This document shows positions 1 to 12,100 of a DNA stretch of 64,000 nt, one piece after another. The notes under the pieces were generated by a model. The model was given only the letters and a program-made list of their open reading frames with translations, searched no databases and was not told the DNA's origin. Every line of letters begins with the position of its first letter. The stretch's first letter is position 1. This stretch comes from Pempheris klunzingeri (lineage: Eukaryota > Chordata > Actinopteri > Acropomatiformes > Pempheridae): contig NC_092028.1 of assembly GCF_042242105.1 (NCBI RefSeq), forward strand, positions 8,355,338-8,419,337, read 5' to 3'. Position numbers and translations under genes: made by a program.

Positions 1-715
1 TGACCGATAGTGGACTTTTAAGGGTAACACAGATATCGAATTTTAAAGTTAAAAATAAAAGTCCAGTTTCACTAAAATGCATGATATTCTTTTTTTTTTG
101 TTTTGTGAAGCCGCATAACATTAACAAATATTTGTGATAAGCGTCCTTTGTACTAAACCAGACATTTTACAGTGCAAAAATAAACTTGTTATACTGTTAT
201 AACTGTTATACTACATCTGATGAGCTAATAATGGTCAATATAATAGATCTAGTAATTATATAATGTTTAAAATCTCTGGTTTAGAGCATCAGAAACATTT
301 CTCTACTGAACAGACACAAGGTGCACACATTTTAGAACATGTTAGAAATGAACATTTAATATTATTTTAGTGTAATATAAGGATTGTATAGATCCCAGAA
401 AAACATAGATTTCACAGATAGATCAAACAGAAAAACTGAGCTTGTCTCACCCGTCATGAAGAGTTTGCCTCCGTTGTTTCTCCTGTAAGCCATCTCTCTT
501 CTTTCGCTACCTTTATGTCGGTCTTTGCTTCTTTTTCTCCTCGCTGTTTCTTTCTCTTTCTCCATGTTGCCTCCATTTTATAGTTCCTTGGCTTCAATAG
601 TTTGGTTATGCAGCAGCAGGGTGAGCGTGCGCTAATGGGAACTTGTTTGGTCCAGCTAATAATGAGAAACATGGTCAAGTAGATTTGAATGGATGTAACA
701 GGATGCAGTCAGGTT

Positions 716-742
716 GGTGTGTGTGTGTGTGTGTGTGTGTGT
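716..742. repeat. (TG)n microsatellite
   Basis: An uninterrupted run of TG dinucleotides, seen directly in the sequence. Intergenic. Confidence 0.95.
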
Positions 743-1752
743 GGCACAGATGTGATCTTGATTAGATGGATGAATAAAAACACCAATGTTCACACAACGT
801 TTTGTACATGTCTTAATTCATTATTTTAGGGTTAAATCACTAGTGAACAATTCCGTAGCTCACCTCACAGTCAGATGTGGAAAACTTCCCCAGTATTAGC
901 ATGAAAATATAATTATATATATTATAGTGCCAAAAGTCAAAGTGCTCATTACGCAGGATTACACAATAGTGTTTATTTCACTGATGCATTCATGTTTACA
1001 TCACTTTCAGGTTACCAACTAGTAAAGGTGGGGCTATTTTTAATCATATATTTCTAAACTGGTAGATAGGTTGTGAATTTCAAGTACAGAAAAGTACAAT
1101 ATTTTACTCCACCACTGGTGCTTGCAAGTTACCCCACCTGCTCCCTCGATTCTCAAACTAGAGGATAAAAAAATCTTATTCCAAAATGTGATTTAAAAAA
1201 AACTTTCCCACAAGATATGCTGAGAGGATCTCAACACTGAGAATAGTTGTTACAGACTGGCTTCAGCTGTTATTTCCACTACTTGCCCTTTATCTAAAGC
1301 CATATATGTCATATTTCTTTGCTGTTTAATTGGACCACTTTGGCTTTTCTACTTTAGTATCTGTGAAGCACCTTATAATTGTTTTGTGTGCAAAGATTAT
1401 CGTCACATCACCAAAATATGAAATGTCAGTCATGGAAGAAATGTTATGTCCTTTTTTACTTTGAATTATTACATAACAGACCACTTATTGTTAGTGTTAA
1501 TATATCCAGTTCTACTGTATTTTAATATCAAATGAGAATTCTGCAGCTTACTATACACCGTGTACATTATCCACTGATTTGAATTATTAATGTAAAATGT
1601 TTTACTGGAAGATGTCAGAGGCAGGATGTCAGTGGGGATATCTGGTGGACAGAAGTGGAATGGCAGGTCCAAAATAACTGCAAGATAGACTGAAGAGGAT
1701 CGAATACAGATAGAGAGAGACGTGACATGAAACAGGACACAAACTGTACTTA

Positions 1753-1991
1753 TACACTGTTGCCCATAAAGTTGGAATAATTGATCAATACCCCCAATTT
1801 TGTTAAAGCCTGAATACACAGTTTGCAAAGGTTCATTGTGGTTTAAGTTTCACTGTGATGTTTGGAAGAGTTTGATCAATAAAGTTGAGAAGATATACAC
1901 TTTATTTATCAAGAATAAATCACATTGTCACAATCATTTCATGAGAAGAGGTAAAAAAACATTTTATTCCAACTTTATGGGCAACAGTGTA
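1753..1991. mobile_element. Tc1/mariner-type MITE with perfect terminal inverted repeats
   Basis: The element opens with TACACTGTTGCCCATAAAG and closes with its reverse complement; the inverted match extends about 28 bp from each end (through TTGGAATAA). TA dinucleotides at 1751-1752 and 1992-1993 fit a TA target-site duplication. At 239 bp it has no room for a transposase, so it would depend on a Tc1/mariner enzyme elsewhere. Near-identical ends suggest fairly recent movement (inference). The short open frames across it are incidental. Confidence 0.88.
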
Positions 1992-2261
1992 TATTAATGT
2001 GATGTCACGTGCAGAGAAGTTTCTTCTCTGGGTCTGAGTAAGTTTGTATACAATGTTAAATATTAGTGGTAAGTATCTGTCCCTTTAGGCTACAGCTGCC
2101 TGAGCGCTGATCAAGACAGAACAAGTTAAGGGATTGGCTGATACAATGTACTGTATGTATGTGACAGAGTTGGAGGATAGGTGCTGGTCTGATTACTGGG
2201 TGTTAGAAGTGTGAACACAGTAGTTTATAGTAGATGACACTGAGGGAGAACCTTGTTGCTG

Positions 2262-2322
2262 CTGTAACATGTGAATTTCCCCCTATGGGGATCAATAAAG
2301 TCCATCTAATCTAATCTAAGTC
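2262..2322 (+). repeat. LINE 3'-tail fragment
   Basis: A stretch reading TTTCCCCCTATGGGGATCAA, then TAAAG and TCTAA repeats, resembles the 3' end shared by several teleost LINEs and SINEs, where GGGATCAATAAAG leads into a short tandem tail. Only the tail is visible, as expected for a 5'-truncated insertion. Related tails are at about 38965-39005 (antisense), 49132-49165 and 62118-62182. Confidence 0.6.
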
Positions 2323-4375
2323 TTTGTCCATTACAGGAGAACTCTTCAGAAAATTACACACCAACTCTCCTTTTAAGGACATTTTCTCAGAGACAGTCTA
2401 CACATTCCTTCACTGGGGACTCAACTGTTGCAGCCCCCTGCCTGCCCCCATGGACACAGTTGCCAAGAAGTAACCTTTGTACTCTATACTTACCTTCCTG
2501 TGTCCCACCTACCGATCTACAGGAGCACACATGGTGTTCTGTGCACATGCAGCCATGCACATGGGCAGCAGCCCCCCCCCCACAAGTGACCTACAGCCTG
2601 ACTTTGAAGGCTTGTCTGATTTTATCACCTGCATGAAAACACCATAGTGGCAGCGTCCTCAGGCACACAAAGACACAGACGCACATTTAAGGTGAAATCT
2701 ACAGCTGCTGCAAGCAAATGTTAACTTGTTGACAGGAAAACAGGCTCATGTTGCTGGCTTTCGCTTACAAAGCAGAAATGAGGGTGTAAGTGTGTGTCTG
2801 TGTGTGTATTTTGGGTGTTTGATCGTGTTGTGCAAAGTCAGCATGAAGCCAGACAGACTTATCTATGCATAAGAGTGAGGAACCTGCACACAGAGACAGA
2901 TAATCAGAGACTGAAGACTGACATGTTTACTGTAGGGAAATAACCACAGGAGCCACATATCACTTTTTCATGGGCCAAGATGGCGACCTTGCTGCAGTAC
3001 ACCATTGCCAGGAAGACATAAGAGTCCATCCCCCAAGCTCCTCTGTTTAGCTCCGTTTAACCCTCATGGAATCTAAACCGGGCACGGCTTCTTTCTTAGT
3101 CTTTTGCTCTCTTCGCTCTTTTTTTTTTTCTTTCTTTCTTTCTTTCGCTCTCCCTCCCCCTTCCCCCTTTGTCATTCAGCTCCTGGCAGTGCACATTCCG
3201 TGAGCACACACATGCACACACATGCACTCATAGCTCGTAAACCACACATCTACACACCCCCTTTCAGTGAGATCACATTCACTACAGAGCTGTTGCAGCA
3301 CACTAAAGCCCCCTTTGCATTTTCTCGTGATTCCTGACTCACTTTTTGAGTTGTCTAACTCAGGACCAAGACATCCCATCTGGAGATAGGTAGGTATGAT
3401 GGCATTTTTTATGGATTCAATTTCATATGCTGGGTTTCTGCACAGGAAGCCACTTATGTTACTTAAAGTACATGGTGTTCCCTCTTGTCTCTGTGCACAT
3501 TGACTCACGAGGATGTGTGGAATGAGCTTCAGATTGCAGTACATTTCTACATGCTTCACAGAGAAGCTCAGGCACTTTTTTTTTTTAAAGAACCTGTGTG
3601 CTTTTGAAACCATGTGCTTTTATGAATAATCCAATGTTTATATTATAACATGACATCTGAATATAGTGCCACTTAAACACTTTTTCCTGTTTTATGGAAT
3701 CATTGGGTCACAATTTCTATCTGCTTTATCTTATGTCATCCTGCCAAAGGATTTCTGTAGGAGAGGGCATTATTTCTGTAAGAGTTTTTCCCCGCAGGGA
3801 GTCAATTACTTGACATTTAATGCTAATGTAATTAAGGCACAGCACACTTTTTTCTTTGCGGAATATGAACGAGTAGCTAGGCACTAATTATTAATTTGGA
3901 AAACAGGAGAGGCCAGTTAATTTGGCTAGTGACTGATGTCACACACGTGTTGAGCAGAGGTTCAAAATGCTTAAAAAGAGGACTAAAGCCTTCTCTTGTT
4001 CCAAATTGTCTTTGCACAAACTATTCAGCAGTGTACAAACAGCCTGAGGATGTGAAGCTCACACATTTACTCAGGACTGCATATCCCATAATTCACAGGC
4101 TCAAATTTGAAGAGCTGCATCAGGTGTGCAGTTGGTGTGTGTTTAAGAAGGGAGGAAGATAAATATGTTTTAGGGTCAGAATGCAAACTTTGCAAATGAA
4201 TTTAGAGTTGGTGTGTGTGGTGTGTGTGCAGAGCAGCAGCGGCGCAGTCAGACCTCATGTGCAGGCTGCAGCGTTACATCTGAGGAGCACTGATGTAACA
4301 TTACACAAGTGTCAGTTATGTGTCGCTGTGATAATGGATGATAACCTTTGGGCATGATTAGGTCTTCATTCTCTT

Positions 4376-4620
4376 AAAGGGTTGGTTCACCCAAATGACA
4401 AAAAACTCATTTAGTGCTTATTTAAATTTAGTTTCAGGTTTATAAAATTAAAGTAGATTATTGCCCAATTGTGCTCCGAGCACTGAAAATTAATAGTGTC
4501 TGTTAGGCTCAGATGAAAAAATTGTGAGCATTAGCAGAAGATATCTCATTAGGAGAATCCATACGTAAAAAATTACACTCTCTAGCTTTTCCTCAGTTTT
4601 ATGTCACTTTCAACTGAATA
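4376..4620. repeat. Common dispersed teleost repeat
   Basis: The segment opens with AAAGGGTTGGTTCACCCAAA, a phrase I recognise as recurring in fish introns and intergenic DNA. Ends were not defined, and no target duplication was found. Assignment to a named family needs a repeat library. Confidence 0.45.
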
Positions 4621-4969
4621 TCTTGATCAACAGAACAATTGCCACCTTGACAGTGAAAAATGCAGCCCTAGGTCAAACTTTCTATTAAGATCTGTTAAGT
4701 GGAGCTGTGACCCTTTTCCAAGGTCAGACCACCTGACACATGTGGCTCAATGTGGCCACCACTCCCACTTGGGGTTGAATAAAAGCAGTATATTCACAAT
4801 ACGCTATATTATATATAACTACAGTGATTACTGATTATAAAAGACACTCCTGAAAGACAAATGTCCTCTCACTCTGTTTAGGCCCAAAATGCTTTGCCAT
4901 GTTATCTTCCCTGACCTTTCAAAGCATGGCCGCCATGTGCTGTGCTGCCGTAGCAGCGAGACAAAGCTG

Positions 4970-4983
4970 CCACTAGGGGGCAC
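4970..4983 (+). promoter_or_regulatory. Candidate CTCF site, forward orientation
   Basis: CCACTAGGGGGCAC matches the CTCF core consensus CCASYAGRKGGCRS at all 14 positions. It lies about 0.6 kb upstream of the twin CX9C start codon. Binding is inferred from the motif only. Confidence 0.5.
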
Positions 4984-5585
4984 ATGTCAGTGGACAGACT
5001 ACATTTTGTTTGAAGGACTGACTGTCATCCTGATCATGTTCTGACTGCCCTGACATACACCAGTTTCTTCACTCCATGACATTATGCATGGGCTGTCAAA
5101 TTTGTAGACAACTGTTGACAGATGAAGTATTTGGCAAACCTAAATTCATCAGTTCCCACTTGTTTCTCCATGCCTGAGCTGTCCAGTTGGGTAGGAACCC
5201 CACATGGTGTTGAGTCACTGGAAGTGTCAAACCACGTGATTGAAACTGACATTAATGAGGAACCTCAATGCCCCACTCCTCTTTTGTCCTTGTTGCCCAA
5301 TCTTCCACCTTTGTACTTTAGTATAGGTCACTGCCCCTTCACCCTTGCATCCCCCCCATCCCCGCCCCCAACTGCTGTGTACACACGTGTGCTGCCCTCT
5401 CACATGTTTATCTCCTCCCACCTCCTCCTTTGCGCCCTCCCTCTTCACCAACCCACCCTCAACTCCACTGTCTCTCTGTCTCTCTCTCTCTCTCTCTGTC
5501 TCTCTTGGTGGCTCTGGGATCCATAGGCGTTTGGAGGACAGGAACAGGACACGCACCCTCGACACCACACAGCAGCACCACAGAC

Positions 5586-8500
5586 ATGTCGGACTCAGAG
5601 ACCGCCGCCGCCCCCGCCGAGGCCCCCGTCCCTGCTGCTTGTGCCAGCATCAAGGCTGACCTGGACAAATGGTAGGTGATGATATGCGTGTTGCAAAGAG
5701 GTGTGCATACGAGAAAAAAGTGCAAACTTGTTTCTTCTACCTTTTGTACAACCTTCATTGATGAACTGTTCCTTATTATGGCGCCATTGGAAGCTCTTGC
5801 AATCATCGGTCCACCTCGAAATGTACCACAAGTTCTCCTCTGGTTCCAAGAGTTGCCTTCTAACATTCATATTTTCTTGCATTTTAAACAACAGAGGGTG
5901 GAGAAGCCATCAGCAAAAACCTGACATTTTGAATCGTTTGCAATGTGCTTGAACGTTACCAGACAAGTTGTTCAACAGCTCCACAGACACAAAGCATTGC
6001 ATCCGAGCTTAGAGCAAATTTCGTTCCAAATTCGTAACCGATTTAACCTTGCACAAATCGAACTGGAGATTGAATGGGATACCGCAGCATCCTAAAATGC
6101 GCCATGCTAAAATGGTGGACACCGAGGGTAGCGCTGAAAACCAACGAGAGCGAGTGAAGTCTTGCATGTAGAAATGTAAGTGAATTTGACATCCTAGCTG
6201 AATGCAGGGGGTAAAGGTTACGAAAGTTTGGGGTATGCTGTATGGGGAGAGAGATTTGGGGACTAATAATGTGTGGCAGCGGGGTGATGTTTGATGCTCA
6301 TCCGTACGCATGGATGAAGGCTGGGAATCTGCTTACGTCACTAGCCTCCCTTTCCCCAGAATGCTTTGCATTAGCTCGTTTTGTTTGTCCTTTTGCCTCT
6401 TGCTGTGTCAATGGCTGGGGACACCAGCTCAGTAATATTTTTGGGGTCTTTGTTGCATCAATTCTCACTGTTCTTTATGTGAGTGTGCAGATCAGAGAGA
6501 AGTGCAAAGCACACCAACACTTTGGTGCACATCCTCTTGGCTTCTGCACATCAACCCTCCACACCTCTTTCCTGGAACAGTCCATTTTGACAGATAGTTT
6601 TTTTTTTGTGGAAGATCACTAAGCTGATATTTGTGCAGACTACACACATTTTTTGCGTGAAGGCAACCAGTTCAGTTCCAGCTGTACTGTGTACTGTCAG
6701 GCCGTGATAAGGTGGCAGTGAATGTGTGAAGTCCTCAGATAAGACAGCTGGTTGAGGTGGAGGAGGTAGAGCTGGCAGGGCATGGCATTGGTGGTCGGCT
6801 AATCATGTGTTAAATTTTACCAAGTGCCAAATTGGAAGACCCAACACCTTCCCTCTTTGTCGGAGGATACTTCAAGATCCATTTGAATTCACGGACTTGA
6901 TAGTGTCATGAATGTAAATGATCCATCACTGGAAAATAACTGCTCTTGTGCTGAAGCTGTAGTACATTGTTCTTATTTGTTCTGTCCAGGCACAGTCATT
7001 GCGAGGGGCAATGCTATTTACTGCTGCTCATTCTGTAAGCCTATACTAGGAACTCTTGTCAAGGCTGGCACTCCATAGTCTTTGAAAGCACAGGACAATT
7101 GGTTTATGGTGTTGGGATGTTCTGTAGCTCATGTTACACATCGTGGTTTCACTTACTGTGTGTGGGACATTACATGCAGAACATGAACCCATGACCTTGA
7201 AAGGTGGGACATCAGGTGACACCAGTACTAGCAAACAGGGCCTTAAACACCAGTGTTACCACAGTGGCCCCTCACGGCACACTGGGGGACTTGACCCTGC
7301 TTGTTCTGGATCCTCGTCCCATGACCTTTAGTCTTTGTCAAATCAAATTTTTATCCAGAAATACACTTTGTGCAAATGTGCTCGGTTGTGTTAATGAGTC
7401 ATTTTAGCAAGGTTCAGAGCAGTGTTCTCCTTGAGGTTGGACAACCAAAGAAGAAAGCCTATTACCTCAAGTAATGCCCACAGAGAGAATTATCACCAGA
7501 AGATCCTCGGCTTTATGGATCTTTGTAATGAGTTTCAGCACATTGATAGGCGTACTTTACTGCAGCTTTACTGTTTTGGTTCAAGTGACACCACTTGAGT
7601 CAATTGATCAGATGTCACACAACTCCCACTGCAGACACAAAAGGCTTTATACAGCTTGTTTCACATGTATATACATCCCTGGTCCAATCTGTAAGCTGTA
7701 ATTGCCTTGGCTGTTGAGACCGGTGGCAAATTTAATATGCTGTCATGGACCTCTACTTTGGGCGCTGCCATTTTTAGTACCGTTTAAAGAGTGTCTTTGA
7801 AATCTGCTGGTCATGGTCATGATTTGACATCTGTTAAGAATGAAGGTGAGCATGGTGATCATAGTCAAAGTAACCTGTTTAAGATATGTTAATATTGATA
7901 TAACAATTTATTACTATTATTAGGTCTGCTTAAGGGAAAGTGTGTACAGATTTCAGACAGACAGCCCCCCTTTGGACTCCCGCCTCTCACTCTGCATGAG
8001 GCCACTTATGTGATGAATGCTCCTAGGTCTTACCAGGTGCTGAATGGATACTACTGGCCAGTCGGGACCTTTCATTTCGTTCCAACCAAGCTACACTTCA
8101 AGCCAACATGTCTACATTTAACATGGCTGACTCTGTGTAATGAATACTAGAACCCCTATGTATTTATAGAAGCCAGCTTTTAAAAGTCATGAATAGAGGT
8201 GTGTGCAAGTATATGTGCAGGATACCATGACATGTTCCCTGCCATAGATCACGTTACCGCTCCACCTGACACCTGCTTCTTTTAATCAGGCCAGCCAAAT
8301 AAGCAACTGCCTCACATTCACATTCAGCTCAGGACGTATGGAGGCGGCCATATTGGCTTCAGACCTTCATGTTGTGATGATGAGCGCGTCTTTTTACTCT
8401 CTCTAGGTCAGATTTGATCACTTTTCTAAACGTTTCGGGACAGGCTTTTTATATGGTTTAATGGGAGAATTGATTTTTATCACATCTTTCTTTTTAAATA

Positions 8501-9096
8501 GTAGCAGGATATATGACCTTGTCAAGGTCACGCACGCAAAGTCACAGAGGTGAAGTATGAGCAACAGGCTATGAGCCATAAAACCCGGTATGCCTTTTAA
8601 ATGTTATATGCATTGTGTGAACAGTATACAAGCCACTTTAACTTAACCTTGTTCAATTCTTTATCAATTTTAATGCCTTACTTAAGATTTTGATTACATT
8701 TAATTCTGCACTTTCCAACTGCTGCAATACTGCTACAGCACTGTTACTTAAAGACGAGACCAATTGTTTTTTTTTTTGTTTTTTTTTCATTTTCTTTCAT
8801 TTTTTTATTCAGTCTGTATTTCTATACTGCACAAGTTTCCATATGTGGTCAGTTTTGTCTGGAATTCAGTCTCACTTCCTTTAAGCAAGTGCAGTACAAA
8901 TATTTTGCCTTATTTGTAATGAGAATCAACTTGTTTCAAGTATTTCTGAAATGTAGTTTCAATTTTTTTTATTTCTTGATTTCTTTAATTGATTCACTTG
9001 ATTAACTCACTTTTACAGAAATGTATTATAGCCAGAAGTTACTATACAAGTTGAAGTTTGCATTTTGTCTATGGACAGTTTGCACGGTCAGGATAA

Positions 9097-9130
<34 letters not shown>

Positions 9131-12100
9131 AGAATAGACCTGTAATGCCCATGCTGACATACAGTACAGTGTGACTTGTTGAGCTGTTAGTTCTTTGCAA
9201 GTTTTGCCACGTATTTTATTTTGCAAACTCTTGTCATGACATAACATGTTGGTTAGTGGTAAGCTTCTGTACTTTAAGTCTCTAGACTCTTTCATAAGAG
9301 TTAAATATGAACACAAACCCCCTCCCCCCATCCCCCACAGACACAGTCTTTCTCTCTGTTACTGATTGCCTGCAGTCGTATGTGCAGACATGCATGTACA
9401 TTCTTGCCAGTGGAAACCGTGCTAGTTTTCATCGTGGAATTCAGTGACTCGGCAGAAGTCAGTAACCTGAGTGCTGTGGATGTGTCTCACTGTCACCCAC
9501 CAATGTTAAGCCTGCCTCTCAATCCCCCATACTGCACCATGCATCACCCATCCTGGTCAATAGACTCAATGCACAGAATTCCTCATATTTTCTACACCTA
9601 TGTGTCTCTTCAAGAATCAATATTGAGCAACATCTGTCATAGGAAGGGTTAGCAAATTGTCCACAAATGTTCATAAGAATTCCTACTCTGATACATTTCT
9701 TCAATCGCGAAAGACTGCGATTTTGAACCCATTCAAGTTGCCCCACTGTTTCCTAATCTAAGCAAAGATGGATGCTGAAAAACACATCTGTGCTGAATGG
9801 GCATAGTGTGAAATAAAGAGAGTAAAGTTCCTCCTAAGTAGGTCTCAGGTAGATACTGAACCGGTGTGGCTAATCAACTACAACAGGGTGGAACAAAGAG
9901 TTGCAGGGCTCCAGCATCCAGGGCTAGAGATGAACAGTATTCACTGATGCTTAAGACTGTGGTTCTCAATTTTGGGGTCACAAATTGAATCTGAGTGGTC
10001 ATTAACAGTGGGCAAAACTGGTTTAAGTGACGACAACTGCTCATGAATGTTCTCAAGTAGATATTGCTTTGCAAAAAGTTTGGAAAACACTGTCCTAAAG
10101 TGCCCAGGGATACTTTATTGCTCTGCTTTGTGCTCCCTTATACATAATAACGTTGCACACTCAGCCTTAATCATATGTCCTCTTGACTCATGTTTGGCCT
10201 CTACATCATCTTTTACCGCTGCACCTGCTCAGCGATCTATTATGCATGTTTGTCCCAGAGGACACACTACCAGTAGCCCTGTGTAAATAATGCAGCCTTC
10301 ATTTCCTGATTGTGTCCAAGATGGGAGGACGACGACACGCTTCCAGCCAGCCTGAGCGGTGATCGGTGAGTTCTTGACATGCTGACATCACAGCATCAGG
10401 ATGCCACTAGTGCTTAGTAGACTGAAGTTGGTTAACTTACAAGTCATGCTGGCCATGGTAGTCTTTCGTCAGTTGCGTAGATGAAGATTGTACACCATTA
10501 ACTGAATATATAATAGAAGTTATTTCTTATAATGTAACAAGTATATAAAATCTGGATTGAGAAAAATATTCAAACCTGAACTGAGGCTTGCCACTGGTCG
10601 CCATGACAACCCAGCTTTGCCCCCACGACCCTGTAACGTGACCTCGCTCAGAGTCGTGCTCTCTCTCTCTCAGGAGATTGCGTGAATGCTGCAGTGGTGA
10701 TGATGTCATCGACACACGTGACAAACCGTGCTTCTGATGCTCTCTGTAATTCCCCCTTGTGCACTTTATATACATGTGTGTGTTCGTATTTGGGCCGTGT
10801 GCATCAGAGACTGTTGATGAGAAAGAATCTGCAGCATAGTGATAAAGGTTCATGTTAGAACAGGGCCAATTTAAACACCATGAAACCAGAACCATGCTTT
10901 TATTTTGAAAAAGATTCTTCAAGTGTCAGAGTTGCATAATAAAGAACTGACCGGTTTAGAGGACATTTGAATGGCAATTTTCTTTGGGCTATTCTAGCAT
11001 AGCAACTACTCGATATGATTCCCCCATCCACATCAGTGCAGTCAGCTCCTCTTCGGACTGAGATTGAGAAGAACATACAGTCTGTGTGTGTGTGTGTGTG
11101 TTTTGGTGGACCTATAGTGTAGTGGTAGGAACACACCCTCAGGGTTATACTTTCTACTGTACTGATGTTGGGTCATCAGTGCAGTGCATCAAACATGAGC
11201 GCTCATTGACTCTGCTCAAACACACACACACACACACACACACTCCAACGTGCCACCAGTAATGCATGCTTACAGTGCCACAAACTCAATGACTCTCATT
11301 CGTTTCCTTACACAAACGCACAGACACACACAGAGACACACACACACACGCACACAAACACTGAGACACGCACACACACACACTCTTTGCTCCATCTATC
11401 CCGGTAAAGTAAAGCGCTGAGTGTTAATCTGCAGCAGCCAGCTGTGTGTTACATCACTAACAGCCACAATACAAAGAGATAAAGCAGCAGAGAAGGCCCT
11501 GTGTGGCTAAGCTAGTATATTAAAATGGTTGTGACAGTATAATGTGATGGTGTTGGTGTAAGCGCTTTTTAGAATTGCAGAATAGACTTTATCCCACTAT
11601 GCTGTGTGCTCAAGTGATCTCACAAGCCTGAAACAGTTCAGCCAGCCATGCATTCATCATTACGTCTCTTAGTAGTCCCGTTGTGTCATCACAATGAGGT
11701 TACCAGGCACCCAGCGACACCCCAGGGAGTCATCCCACCTGTACACTATATGAAGCTACAGCCAGGAACCAGTTAGCTTAGTTTAGTATAAAGGCAGAAA
11801 CTTAGCCTTGTAGCCTACCTCTTATCTCTGCTCAAGCCTGAGGCTGCATTAGCCGTTACTTGCATAAGACACTAGAATCTCTGACCAAACAGTTGGCAGT
11901 TGAGTTGCATCATGGGTAATGTAGGCAACAGCTTTTGACAAGGAAGAAGAATGTCTAGAATGAAAAATATGATATCTCTGCTTCTGCTTAATGTTGATCC
12001 CTTTTTTCTTCTAACTGGCCAGTGTTAGTCCGACAGTGTTACTAGAGTGTAAGGCTAAATTGGTGGTGTAGCATTTTGGTCCCAGTTAATTTGGCATTTT

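Larger units (their letters stand above)
1..5460. other. Intergenic region left of the twin CX9C gene
   Basis: No coding region could be supported here. The stretch is AT-rich and holds a (TG)n tract, a Tc1-type MITE, a LINE 3' tail fragment, a common dispersed teleost repeat and a CTCF-like site, each listed separately. A pyrimidine-rich run of T and TTTC units lies at about 3118-3170, and a YY1-like CAAGATGGCG is at 2976-2985. Open frames in the region are short, show no recognisable domain and have no convincing splice partners. Confidence 0.6.

Noticed and set aside
2976..2985. YY1-like CAAGATGGCG possibly marking a promoter
   Set aside because: A single short motif, with no CpG enrichment or downstream gene start; the phrase also occurs in repeats.
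3176..3613. 145-codon minus-strand frame
   Set aside because: Overlaps low-complexity T-rich and CA-rich sequence; no homology or splice sites recognised.
11109..11160. tRNA-like box A (TAGTGTAGTGGTAGG)
   Set aside because: No box B or cloverleaf could be formed; at best a decayed SINE head.
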